Shown here piece after piece: positions 1 through 7,165 of a stretch of DNA of 64,000 bases. The position numbers were made by a program, and so were the translations under genes. A model generated the notes under the pieces. That model worked only from the letters and a program-made list of their open reading frames with translations, was not told where the DNA came from and made no database searches. Positions within the stretch are counted from its first letter, which is position 1. Each line of letters starts with the position of its first letter. The stretch is from Nocardia concava NBRC 100430 (GTDB taxonomy: Bacteria; Actinomycetota; Actinomycetes; Mycobacteriales; Mycobacteriaceae), in the NCBI RefSeq assembly GCF_000308815.1, contig NZ_BAFX01000004.1, forward strand, positions 1 through 64,000, read 5' to 3'.

Positions 1-87
1 ACTGGCCAGCTTCACCGCGCCGGGGTGGGTCTTCCCGGCGACGTACGCCGGGATGGCATCGAGGTCCGGGCGAATGTGCGCACTCAC
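1..87 (-). CDS. Aromatic-amino-acid / histidinol-phosphate aminotransferase, N-terminal fragment
   Basis: Only the first 29 codons are in the window; the gene runs off the left edge. Read on the minus strand from a GTG at 87 it gives VSAHIRPDLDAIPAY followed by VAGKTHPGAVKLAS. That matches the start of mycobacterial Pat/HisC2-type class I/II aminotransferases (family pattern RPEL..PVYVPGKTVPGAIKLASNE). These PLP enzymes transaminate phenylpyruvate or imidazole-acetol phosphate. The position beside tRNA-Ser(GCT) also resembles the Mycobacterium pat neighbourhood. The catalytic lysine is off the window, so the exact substrate cannot be judged. Confidence 0.75.
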   Translation of the reverse strand, partial: MSAHIRPDLDAIPAYVAGKTHPGAVKLAS

Positions 88-255
88 CCCTATACCCTAA
101 GTCCCGTTCGTCCGGGGCCGCCCGGGGGTGGCGGCGCACCGGCCCGCCGCGGGTTGCCCGGTTTGCTCGAATGCCGCTCGGCCGGAATATCTCCGGAAGA
201 TCGGACCCCCGGAAAGATTTATCCCGTTTTTACCTAGCGCAACTACAGTGGCCCT

Positions 256-948
256 ATGTCGGGCATCTATCGAGAACACGCCCCTGTGCACGACACGACC
301 ACGGTCCCGCTCACCGTGCTCGAACCCGAGGGACACGCCCGCGGCGGCATCGTGGTGTTGCACGAATCACGCGAATTCACCGAGCCATTGCTGGAACTCA
401 TGCACGCGCTCGCCGCGGACGGCTGGACCGTCCTGGCCCCGGACCTCTTCCACCGACCCGTCAACGGCGCCGATCCGGACCGCGTCTTCGGCGACGACCT
501 CTTCGCCGACTTCGACGCCTGCTTCGACTGGCTCACCGCGCACGGCGTCTTCCGCGACTGCATCGGCGTGCTCGGCTTCGACTCCGCGGGCACCGCCGCC
601 GCCCTGGTCGCCACCAACCGCCGCGTCGGCGCGGCGGTCAGTGTCGCCGCCCCCGGCATCGAGGCGCCCCTCACCCCGCAGGCCATCGCCCTGCTCGCCG
701 CCGCCCCCGCCCTGCAGGCGCCCTGGCTCGGCCTCTTCGGCGAGGACGACCCCCTCACCCCGCCCGACCAGGTCGCCCGCCTGCGCGACGCCGCCGCCCG
801 CGCCGATGTCGCCACCCTCGTCGTCACCTACCCGGGACTGCACCACCGCCCCGACCACCCCGGCTTCGACCCCACCGCCCTCGACGACGCCTCCGTCCTC
901 GACGCCCAGACCAGAATCTACGAATGGTTCGACTCGCACCTACGCTGA
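256..948 (+). CDS. Dienelactone hydrolase family protein with altered nucleophile motif
   Basis: This is a 230-residue alpha/beta hydrolase-like protein. It contains the typical DLH blocks: GGIVVLHESREFTEPL near residues 35-50, an acidic site in LFGEDDPLTPPDQ and a terminal histidine in YPGLHHRPDHPGFDP. DLH enzymes normally use a cysteine in a G-x-C-x-G elbow to open cyclic esters. Here the elbow reads LGFDSAG, so the cysteine position is Asp and the nearest nucleophile candidate is a Ser one place later. It may act as a serine esterase, or may have lost the family reaction. It stands alone between the divergent aminotransferase and the tRNA genes. The family is fairly sure; the activity is not. 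Confidence 0.75.
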   Translation: MSGIYREHAPVHDTTTVPLTVLEPEGHARGGIVVLHESREFTEPLLELMHALAADGWTVLAPDLFHRPVNGADPDRVFGDDLFADFDACFDWLTAHGVFRDCIGVLGFDSAGTAAALVATNRRVGAAVSVAAPGIEAPLTPQAIALLAAAPALQAPWLGLFGEDDPLTPPDQVARLRDAAARADVATLVVTYPGLHHRPDHPGFDPTALDDASVLDAQTRIYEWFDSHLR

Positions 949-1036
949 CCAGCCGATTTGGCCTATTGGTCACCCGCTGTGTAATCTTCTGTCCCGGCGG
1001 TTCGAAAGGAACCGGCGCCCTCGAAGAGGGGCACCA

Positions 1037-1126
1037 GGAGGCGTGCCAGAGCGGCCGAATGGGACTCACTGCTAATGAGTTGTCCCTTCACGGGGACCGG
1101 AGGTTCAAATCCTCTCGCCTCCGCCA
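1037..1126 (+). tRNA. tRNA-Ser(GCT)
   Basis: This is a class II tRNA with a long variable arm. The acceptor stem GGAGGCG (1037-1043) pairs with CGCCTCC (1116-1122), followed by discriminator G and an encoded CCA. The anticodon loop CTGCTAA gives anticodon GCT, reading AGC and AGU serine codons. The T-loop GGTTCAAATCC is intact. Confidence 0.95.
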
Positions 1127-1164
1127 CCACTCGGTACGCCGGGTGTACACATTTGAATAAGCTT

Positions 1165-1237
1165 GCGCCCGTAGCTCAACGGATAGAGCATCTGACTACG
1201 GATCAGAAGGTTGGGAGTTCGAGTCTCTCCGGGCGCG
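1165..1237 (+). tRNA. tRNA-Arg(ACG)
   Basis: The acceptor stem GCGCCCG pairs with CGGGCGC (1230-1236). The D arm is GTAGCTCAACGGATAGAGC, the anticodon arm CTGA-CTACGGA-TCAG gives anticodon ACG, and the T arm contains GTTCGAGTC. The A at the wobble position is normally deaminated to inosine by TadA, whose gene lies at 8711. It sits 38 bp after tRNA-Ser and is probably co-transcribed with it. Confidence 0.95.
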
Positions 1238-1243
1238 CAATAC

Positions 1244-1275
1244 AAGAGCCTCACACCGAACGGTGTGGGGCTCTT
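1244..1275 (+). terminator. Terminator hairpin after the tRNA pair
   Basis: AAGAGCC and CACACC form the left arm and GGTGTG with GGCTCTT the right arm around a GAAC loop. The sequence GGCTTTTC follows. It begins 7 bp after tRNA-Arg, as expected for the end of the tRNA transcript. A separate smaller stem (GTTGATGCGC with GCGCATCAAC, 1318-1346) lies further on in the leader of the next gene. Confidence 0.75.
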
Positions 1276-1483
1276 GGCTTTTCGGGGGATGCTGGCTTTC
1301 GGAGGGGTGCGTGGTGGGTTGATGCGCACCCCTCCGGCGCATCAACAACCCGGGCAAGCGGGCTCCAGCACTGGTCAAGGGTCGTTTCCCGGTGTGGGAA
1401 AGTCAATACATCGGTGTCGCACCAGAGGTGCGAGTCCGGTGCGGATGCGAGCCGGACGGGCGGAACGAGGAGGCGGAAGGTCG

Positions 1484-2221
1484 ATGGCCAAAGGGCAACT
1501 GGCCGTATTCATCCGGTCGCGGCGGGATGCGCTCGGCATGACGCAGGCGCAACTGGCCGCGAGTACCGGGTGGTCCAAGTCCGCCGTCGAGAAGGTGGAG
1601 GCGGGAACCCTGACGCCCAGCCTGGAATTCGCGGGCGCACTGTTCGACGCCCTGGGGATCCCGTACATCTATCGGGAACGCATCGTGGCGGCGCTCTATC
1701 CGGGTGCGCTGGACCGCGTGCTGGGCCCCTCGCCCGCCCTGCCCGACGCGGACGCCCTCGCCGACCTCGAGGACCTGCCCTATCCGGCCGCGTACCTCGC
1801 CCTGCCCGAAGGCGACGTGCTGGGCGTCAACACCGCATGGGAGGCCCTGTTCCCCGGGCTCGAGGCGAAGTCGAACGTCTTCGGCTACTTGTTCACCGAT
1901 CCGGAGTCCGAACGGGTCTTCGCGGACTGGAATCAGGTGGCACACGGATTCGTCTACGGCCTGCGCACGATGGGCCCGATCTCGGTCGCCGAGTCCGTCC
2001 TGAACGAGATCGTCGAGCGCTGCCGGGTGCACCCGGAGTTCGACCGGATGTACACAACGGACCCGGACGGCCCGGCCACCCTGCAACCCGTGCTGCGAGT
2101 AGCCGACCCCACTACCGGTGCCGTCCGCAAGCTGCACATCAAGATCGACAAACCCCACCTCCCGCACAGCTCCTGGGTCACCTACCGCCTCGTCCCGGTG
2201 CGGCGAACGGATCGAGATTAG
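1484..2221 (+). CDS. XRE-family regulator with MmyB-like ligand-binding domain
   Basis: The protein has 245 residues. Residues 5-60 form a Cro/CI-type helix-turn-helix (RSRRDALGMTQAQLAAS, then GWSKSAVEKVEAG). The remainder resembles the MmyB-like domain found after XRE domains in actinobacteria (PYPAAYLALPEGDVLGVNTAWEALFP split over several strands). I chose the ATG at 1484, preceded by GGAGGCGGAAGG, although the frame is open from 1211. Such proteins bind DNA and are thought to sense a small molecule. The repeats at 2228-2285 directly after it could be its operator, and the next gene its target; that link is inference. Confidence 0.85.
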   Translation: MAKGQLAVFIRSRRDALGMTQAQLAASTGWSKSAVEKVEAGTLTPSLEFAGALFDALGIPYIYRERIVAALYPGALDRVLGPSPALPDADALADLEDLPYPAAYLALPEGDVLGVNTAWEALFPGLEAKSNVFGYLFTDPESERVFADWNQVAHGFVYGLRTMGPISVAESVLNEIVERCRVHPEFDRMYTTDPDGPATLQPVLRVADPTTGAVRKLHIKIDKPHLPHSSWVTYRLVPVRRTDRD

Positions 2222-2227
2222 CGGTTG

Positions 2228-2285
2228 TTGGTGCGGCCAACATTAGATATATTGGATCTACCAACATTGGTGTCGCCAACATTAG
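2228..2285. promoter_or_regulatory. Direct-repeat operator candidate upstream of 2312
   Basis: Two 19-bp near-identical copies, TTGGTGCGGCCAACATTAG (2228-2246) and TTGGTGTCGCCAACATTAG (2267-2285), lie 39 bp apart. An imperfect palindrome ACCAACATTGGT sits between and overlaps the second copy. The spacing is about four helical turns. The block lies between an MmyB-type regulator and the next gene, whose ribosome site (AGGAG near 2301) follows. It most likely binds a regulator; which one is not shown. Confidence 0.5.
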
Positions 2286-2311
2286 GCGGCAACCACGGGT
2301 AGGAGATTCCA

Positions 2312-2983
2312 ATGAGTACCGTTCCCACTCCTCGAGCCGAGCGCGTTCTGATCGTCGGCCGCAGCCCGAGCGTCCTTCTCGAAGCGGTCGAAATCCTGCG
2401 CGGCAGAGGGTATGACGCCAATGCCACGAACCAGTTCGACGATGTCCTCGACGATTACGACGTGACGGCCATCGATGTCCTCACCTTCGGCGGGATGGTT
2501 CCCGCGGACACCAAGCAGTACTTGCGCGAGGAGGTGACGAAGCTGAATCCCGCGGTGACCGTTGTCCAGGGACTCGCGGGGATGGCGGGGCTGATCGCGG
2601 CACAGGTCGAGGCAGTCACCGCGATCGACACGCAGGCGGAGGTCGCCTACGACAGCACGAAACGATCGGTGCTGATCACGCTCACCCGAGCGGCTCATGT
2701 CACCGTCGAGACGTGGTGGGGGACATCGTTCCAGCCTCCGGAGCCGAAGAGTGCGTCGGCGGTGGTGTTCGACGGCGAACTCGAACCCGGCCATCACACG
2801 ATCGCGATGCCGGACGACCTTCCGTCCGTAGCGTCCTTCGCGGCCGCGCGGATCGACGACGCGGTCCATGTGTTCACGGTCGGGGCGATGCCTGCGGCCG
2901 TCACTCAGCTGGCGCCGGCCACGGCGACGGATCGGCGGCTTCCCGAGGTCGCGAAGGTGCTGACGCACACCGAACTGCGATGA
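2312..2983 (+). CDS. Conserved hypothetical protein, Rossmann-like N-terminus
   Basis: The product has 223 residues and no signal peptide or membrane segment. Its start, RVLIVGRSPSVLLEAVEILR then GYDANATNQFDDVLDD, looks like a beta-alpha-beta nucleotide-binding or receiver-like fold. A later segment (VLTFGGMVPADTK) could continue that fold. The second half, from about residue 110, is beta-rich (HVTVETWWGTSF, SASAVVFDGELEPGHH). I do not recognise the family function. A good AGGAG site lies before ATG 2312, and the gene follows the repeat block behind the MmyB-type regulator, so it is the likeliest target of that regulator. Confidence 0.7.
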   Translation: MSTVPTPRAERVLIVGRSPSVLLEAVEILRGRGYDANATNQFDDVLDDYDVTAIDVLTFGGMVPADTKQYLREEVTKLNPAVTVVQGLAGMAGLIAAQVEAVTAIDTQAEVAYDSTKRSVLITLTRAAHVTVETWWGTSFQPPEPKSASAVVFDGELEPGHHTIAMPDDLPSVASFAAARIDDAVHVFTVGAMPAAVTQLAPATATDRRLPEVAKVLTHTELR

Positions 2984-2997
2984 GCCTTCGGCCCCGA

Positions 2998-3714
2998 CTA
3001 CTTCCAGGCGGCGAGGTCGGGGAGGTCGCCGGTGAGGTCGGTGCCCGGGGAGCGGCCGATGAGCCAGGCGGCGAGAGATGCGGCGGTGCCGGAGATTTCG
3101 GCGGTCGGCGTGCCGACGGTGCCGGAGTAGCCGGTGTCGGTGGCCGTCACCGTGAATCCCGCATTGTCGACCGGTTTCACCTCGGTGAGGGATTGGGCGA
3201 GCAGGCGGGCGGTGAATTCCGGGGACCACTCGGCGGGGGTGTAGCCGATATCGAGGTCCACGTGGTGGATTTCGACCTCGAGCAGGCGCATCCACGGGAT
3301 ACGCGTGGCAGGGATTTCGCCGCCCTGCCGATTGCGGACGAGGGTGGCCCAGCGGTCGGCGGGCATGACGCGGGCGAGGGCGAGCCAGCGTTCGGCAGAC
3401 GCGGTGAGGTCCTCGAGCTGTTCGCGCAGCGGGCGGGGAGCGCCGGCCTCGATATCGGCCTCGCGGAGGAATTGGCTTGCGTACTGCGGGGTTTCGATAC
3501 CGGTGCGGGCCCACAGCAGCAGGTTGACCAGGCTGTCGGCATTGCGGGACAGGTGGGCCAGGACGTGGCCGCGGGTCCAGCCGGGGAGCAGCGAGGGCTC
3601 GACCAGGTCGGCGTCGGTCAGGGCGGCCACCGCCGGGAGCAGCCGCGCCGTCGCGGCGGCGACGGTGTCGAGCAGGGCGGTGGTCTCGGCGAGTTGCGCG
3701 GCGTCGCTGGTCAC
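2998..3714 (-). CDS. Mycothiol-dependent maleylpyruvate isomerase family protein
   Basis: This 238-residue protein has the DinB-like four-helix bundle of the MDMPI family. The metal-site pattern is visible: GWTRGHVLAHLSRNAD (about 45-60) supplies the first His, and MRLLEVEIHHVDLDIGY (about 142-158) supplies Glu and His. A C-terminal SCP2-like lobe holds AEISGTAASLAAWLIGR. The founding member isomerises maleylpyruvate using mycothiol. Most actinobacterial paralogues have unknown substrates and may be other mycothiol S-transferases. No gentisate-pathway genes are adjacent, so the substrate is open. The gene downstream on this strand ends only 13 bp before 2998 on the other strand, a convergent arrangement. 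Confidence 0.85.
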   Translation of the reverse strand: MTSDAAQLAETTALLDTVAAATARLLPAVAALTDADLVEPSLLPGWTRGHVLAHLSRNADSLVNLLLWARTGIETPQYASQFLREADIEAGAPRPLREQLEDLTASAERWLALARVMPADRWATLVRNRQGGEIPATRIPWMRLLEVEIHHVDLDIGYTPAEWSPEFTARLLAQSLTEVKPVDNAGFTVTATDTGYSGTVGTPTAEISGTAASLAAWLIGRSPGTDLTGDLPDLAAWK

Positions 3715-3741
3715 GATTCCGACCCTAGTGCGTCGGGGCGG

Positions 3742-4500
3742 TCAGCCGCCGGACGATGTCGCCTTGCGGCGGCGAGCCGGGGCGCCGGAATCCCGTTCGG
3801 CGACAACGATTTGCACGGCCAGCGCGATCAGCCACAGCGACATGGCCCCGACCTGGATGCGTTGCGCGATGCCGAGTCCGTAGTTGCCGGGCAGGTTGTC
3901 GGCGATCAGCATCCACGCCGTCACCACGGAGCCGACGATCAGAATCCACAGGCCGGTGTGCCGCAGAATCGGCCAGCGCCGGTACTTGAACGCCGCCACC
4001 GTGAACGCGATCATCGCGATGTAGATGGAGAACACCGCCAGCGTGCTGGTGAGCGCGTGAATCTGGTGCAGCTGCGGGAAAAGCCCGGTATCCACATACC
4101 GTTTCGGCCCGTCCGGATCCTCGGGCACGATCGGCCACTGCGCGTCCGCGATGGTGGAGGCGCCGAAGCAGGCCAGCGCCACCCAGCCGATGGTCGAGTA
4201 CAGCCGCCGCGAGAACAGCAGCAGCCCGCCCAGTCCCGCCACCACCAGCAGCGAACCCGAGACGGTGTCGCCGGTGGTGAACACCCAGCGGAAGGGCGCG
4301 CCCTTCTCGGCGAGCTGGCTGAGGAACGTATTGGTGGGATTGCTGTGGATCGGCAGGATGAATTCCAGAACCCAGGACGAATAGCCGAGTCCGGCGACCG
4401 CGATCAAGATCGCGATGAACCAGCGCAGGATCCGACGCCATCGCGGCTGGAGCGGTACCGCCCTCGGCGCCGCCTCGGCTAGTTTCTGCTCGGTTGGCAT
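3742..4500 (-). CDS. DUF998 family integral membrane protein
   Basis: The product has 252 residues from ATG 4500; an open frame extends to 4608 but the extension is polar and lacks a ribosome site. Six to seven hydrophobic helices are seen, for example WFIAILIAVAGLGYSSWVL, SLLVVAGLGGLLLF, VFSIYIAMIAFTVAAF and LWILIVGSVVTAWMLIA. The family signature of a short loop after helix 1 (LPIHSNPTNTFLSQLAEKGAP) is present. DUF998 proteins are multi-pass membrane proteins of unknown function. The gene lies upstream of the mycothiol-type gene on the same strand with a 27-bp gap, so the two may share a transcript. Confidence 0.75.
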   Translation of the reverse strand: MPTEQKLAEAAPRAVPLQPRWRRILRWFIAILIAVAGLGYSSWVLEFILPIHSNPTNTFLSQLAEKGAPFRWVFTTGDTVSGSLLVVAGLGGLLLFSRRLYSTIGWVALACFGASTIADAQWPIVPEDPDGPKRYVDTGLFPQLHQIHALTSTLAVFSIYIAMIAFTVAAFKYRRWPILRHTGLWILIVGSVVTAWMLIADNLPGNYGLGIAQRIQVGAMSLWLIALAVQIVVAERDSGAPARRRKATSSGG

Positions 4501-4623
4501 CACCGCGCTCGCTTTCGCTGGCCCTCGCTCACCCAAGTGACTGCGCTGCCCGCAGTCGATCTGTCCGGACTGGTCGGCTGGTCCGGTCGTAGGACCATTG
4601 TCTCCCATCCGCGGACGGTGCTG

Positions 4624-5043
4624 TCACACCCCGCGTGCCAGCACCCGCATCACCAGGTCGGCCGCCGATTCCGCGCCCTCGTGTTCCCACACCCGGATCA
4701 CGGTCCAGCCCGCCGCCGCCAGCCGGGCGTCGGTATCGCGGTCCCGCGCCACATTCCCCGCCAGCTTCTCTGCCCACCACTCGGCATTGTTCTTCGGATG
4801 CGTCGCGTGCTCGGGGCAGCTGTGCCAGAAGCACCCGTCCACATAGACAGCCACCTTCCGACGCGGGAACACGATGTCGGCCCGCCGCCGCAGCCCGGGC
4901 AGCGGAGCCCTGTCCACGAAGAACCTCGAACCGCGCCGATGCAATTCCCGCCGCAGGGCCAATTCCGGTTTCGTCCCCACCCGCCGCTGTTTGGCCATGC
5001 GCGCGCTGGTCGCCGCGTCGGTGCCCGGCCGTCCGGCGGTCAT
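4624..5043 (-). CDS. vsr: Very short patch repair endonuclease Vsr
   Basis: The 139-residue product is a typical Vsr length. It keeps the restriction-like core: ADIVFPRRKVAVYVDGCFWH with the metal-binding Asp, then SCPEH supplying the second His/Cys region, and the conserved NNAEWWAEKLAGNVARDRD helix. Vsr nicks 5' of the T in T:G mismatches formed when 5-methylcytosine deaminates, so it protects methylation sites from mutation. It lies 93 bp downstream of the cytosine methyltransferase on the same strand, which fits that role. The mismatch context it recognises should match the target of that methyltransferase. Confidence 0.93.
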   Translation of the reverse strand: MTAGRPGTDAATSARMAKQRRVGTKPELALRRELHRRGSRFFVDRAPLPGLRRRADIVFPRRKVAVYVDGCFWHSCPEHATHPKNNAEWWAEKLAGNVARDRDTDARLAAAGWTVIRVWEHEGAESAADLVMRVLARGV

Positions 5044-5136
5044 CGGGTCCGGTCCGCCCGAATCCGGGCCGCTACCACGGGAAATCTCACGCGGCCATCC
5101 TCGTCGCGGTGCGCGCGGCCGGCAAGGTTCCCAGCC

Positions 5137-6294
5137 TCACGCGGCTTCGCTCGGAGCGCCTCCCATGCGCTCGAGGTGATTGGCCACATCGTCGAGGAAG
5201 CCCTCCGGGAAGCGCAGTGAACCCATCGCCGTGCGGCGCAGGAATCCGGCGGTCGCGCGCGCCGACAGCAGCCGGGAGTCGTCGAGGAACCAGCGCAGAT
5301 CCTCGTAGGGCGCGTGAACGGGCCAGGTGGACACCGGAACCCGATGCACCTCCCCGCGATGCCCCCAGGCGGCCGTCGGCCAGCTGCGCCGGGTCAGCGG
5401 TTCGCCCTCCGGGTACGGATCGTCGGCCGGTTCGGTGATGCGCTCGGCGATCCAGGACGCCATGCGCACACTCACCGCATTGCCGACCAGCTTCCAGCGA
5501 TGCCCCCGCCGGACCCCCGGCACCGCCAAAGCCGGTGTGGTCCAATCCCGATCGAAGCCCTGCAACCGCTCGCAGTCGGTGATGCCGGGCGTGACCAGCT
5601 CGCCCGAGGGCAGCCGCACGGCGGGCGGGCTCGCGATGCCCAGGCCGGAACCGCCCTTCAGGGTCGGCACCGCGTTCACCGCCCAACCGAGCCCACGAGT
5701 GCCCTCGGTCCAGTAGAAGCCGCACGGATCGTGCGCCGGATCGCCCACTTCGCGCGGCCCCGCATCCGCCCCGAACAGCACCGGCCGGGGATCCTCGGTG
5801 CGCGAGGCCAGCATCAGCACCCGCTCCCGCCGCTGCGGCAGGCCGAACGCGCGCGCGTCGACCACCCGGTAGGCCCAGGTGTAGCCGAGTTCGCCGAGCG
5901 CCCCGGTGATGTGCCGCATGGCCGCCCCGCCCCCGAGCTGCAGCATGAACGGCACATTCTCGATGAGCAGCCAGCGCGGCCCCTTCTTGCGCTTGACCAG
6001 CCGGAACACCTCATCCACCAAACCCGAACGGGCCCCGGTGATTCCGGCCGTGCGCCCGGCCTGCGACAGGTCCTGGCAGGGGAATCCCGCCGCCACCAGC
6101 TCCGTTCCGGACGGCAGCGCGCGCAGCTTGGTCACATCGGAATGCAGTGGCACGTCCGGGAAGTGCGCGGCCAGCACCGCCTGCGCCCCGGTGTCGATCT
6201 CACACAGCAGTTCGCTGCGCCACCCGTGCGCCGCGAGCCCGAGCTCCAGTCCGCCGATGCCGGCGAACAGGCCGACCATCCGCGCGCCCGTCAC
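5137..6294 (-). CDS. dcm: DNA (cytosine-5-)-methyltransferase
   Basis: The motifs of a C5 methyltransferase appear in order: motif I MVGLFAGIGGLELGL, motif IV GFPCQDLSQAG with the catalytic Cys, motif VI ENV, motif VIII PQRRERV, and motifs IX-X ERLQGF and LVGNAVS. The variable target-recognition region between VIII and IX is short. About 90 extra residues follow motif X. The start is taken as GTG 6294, preceded by AAAGGGA; the frame opens at 6408. With Vsr next door and no endonuclease gene in sight this is either a solitary methyltransferase or the remnant of a restriction-modification system. The target sequence cannot be read from the protein alone. Confidence 0.92.
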   Translation of the reverse strand: MTGARMVGLFAGIGGLELGLAAHGWRSELLCEIDTGAQAVLAAHFPDVPLHSDVTKLRALPSGTELVAAGFPCQDLSQAGRTAGITGARSGLVDEVFRLVKRKKGPRWLLIENVPFMLQLGGGAAMRHITGALGELGYTWAYRVVDARAFGLPQRRERVLMLASRTEDPRPVLFGADAGPREVGDPAHDPCGFYWTEGTRGLGWAVNAVPTLKGGSGLGIASPPAVRLPSGELVTPGITDCERLQGFDRDWTTPALAVPGVRRGHRWKLVGNAVSVRMASWIAERITEPADDPYPEGEPLTRRSWPTAAWGHRGEVHRVPVSTWPVHAPYEDLRWFLDDSRLLSARATAGFLRRTAMGSLRFPEGFLDDVANHLERMGGAPSEAA

Positions 6295-6356
6295 AACAGT
6301 CCCTTTCACCCCGGAGTCCCCGTGCCTCGAGCAGGTTACTCGAGTCGCCGCACCCC

Positions 6357-6485
6357 CATCGTGATCAACACTGTTCCACAGCCCGCCTCCAGAGCCGTCC
6401 GCTATCACCAGGTCGGTTGATCACCATGCGATGGCGTGGGAAAACGCCGAGAAGCGGCCCGCACCATTGCATGTTGATCACGATG
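6357..6485. repeat. 14-bp inverted repeats bounding a 129-bp noncoding element
   Basis: CATCGTGATCAACA at 6357-6370 is repeated exactly in inverted orientation at 6472-6485. A third related copy, GTTGATCACCATG, lies between them (6416-6428). All three centre on TGATCA. The block fills the intergenic region between the methyltransferase and the gene at 6545. It could be a MITE-like element or a multi-site operator. No target-site duplication is visible. Confidence 0.55.
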
Positions 6486-6544
6486 TCCGGCGCGGGGAGT
6501 GATACCGGCCGGGGAGCGCGGGGGTGCGGGGTGGGGGAACTACG

Positions 6545-7156
6545 GTGATAGGGGTGACGGATAACGGGAGTGAGGACGCCAAGCCGGGTGCGCCGCGGTG
6601 GCCGGCCATTCTCACCTGGCGGGCGCACAACGCGTCGCGGATGGAGTCGGTGCGGGTGGTGCTGAGCGGCAACCGGATTCGTGCCGCGGGCCGCATCATC
6701 GCCGGTGACTGCGAGGACCATCCCGCCTTCAGCGCCTCCTACGACCTGGTCACCGACGAGGCCGGGGTGACCAAGCGTCTGTCGCTGCGCAGCACCCTCG
6801 CCACCGGCGAACGCCACGCCTCCATCGCCCGCGACGAGGAGAACTACTGGCTCATCGACGCCGGAAACACCCACGTGCGCTCCACCTTCGGCGGCGCGCT
6901 GGATGTCGACGTGGTGCTGAGCCCCTTCTTCAACACCCTCCCGATCCGCCGCTACGGCCTGGCCCACGCCAGCGAGGACGTCCAGGTCCCGGTCGTCTAC
7001 GTCCGCCTCCCGGACCTGCTGGTCCAGGAGGCCTCCCTCACCTACAGCAGCGGGCCGGACGGCATCCACGTCCTCTCGCCCGTCTCCTCGGCCACCGTCA
7101 CGGTCGACGAGGACGGTTTCCTGCTCGACTACCCGGGCCTGGCCGAACGCATCTGA
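6545..7156 (+). CDS. Putative glycolipid-binding domain protein (DUF1089)
   Basis: The 203-residue protein matches the putative glycolipid-binding family: ILTWRAHNASRMESVRV at the start, then GNRIRAAGRIIAGD, and LDVDVVLSPFFNTLPIRRYGL near residue 125. The chain is mostly beta strands and has no signal peptide, so it is probably cytoplasmic. The family name comes from a structural observation; a physiological ligand is not established here. I place the start at GTG 6545, seven bases after GGGGGA; GTG 6554 and ATG 6524 are alternatives. It stands alone and converges on tyrA with a 9-bp gap. Confidence 0.75.
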   Translation: MIGVTDNGSEDAKPGAPRWPAILTWRAHNASRMESVRVVLSGNRIRAAGRIIAGDCEDHPAFSASYDLVTDEAGVTKRLSLRSTLATGERHASIARDEENYWLIDAGNTHVRSTFGGALDVDVVLSPFFNTLPIRRYGLAHASEDVQVPVVYVRLPDLLVQEASLTYSSGPDGIHVLSPVSSATVTVDEDGFLLDYPGLAERI

Positions 7157-7165
7157 CCGCCCGGC

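Noticed and set aside
2713..4482. Long plus-strand open frame of 589 codons
   Set aside because: It is the shadow of the mycothiol-type and DUF998 genes on the minus strand; high GC at third positions keeps the opposite frame open.
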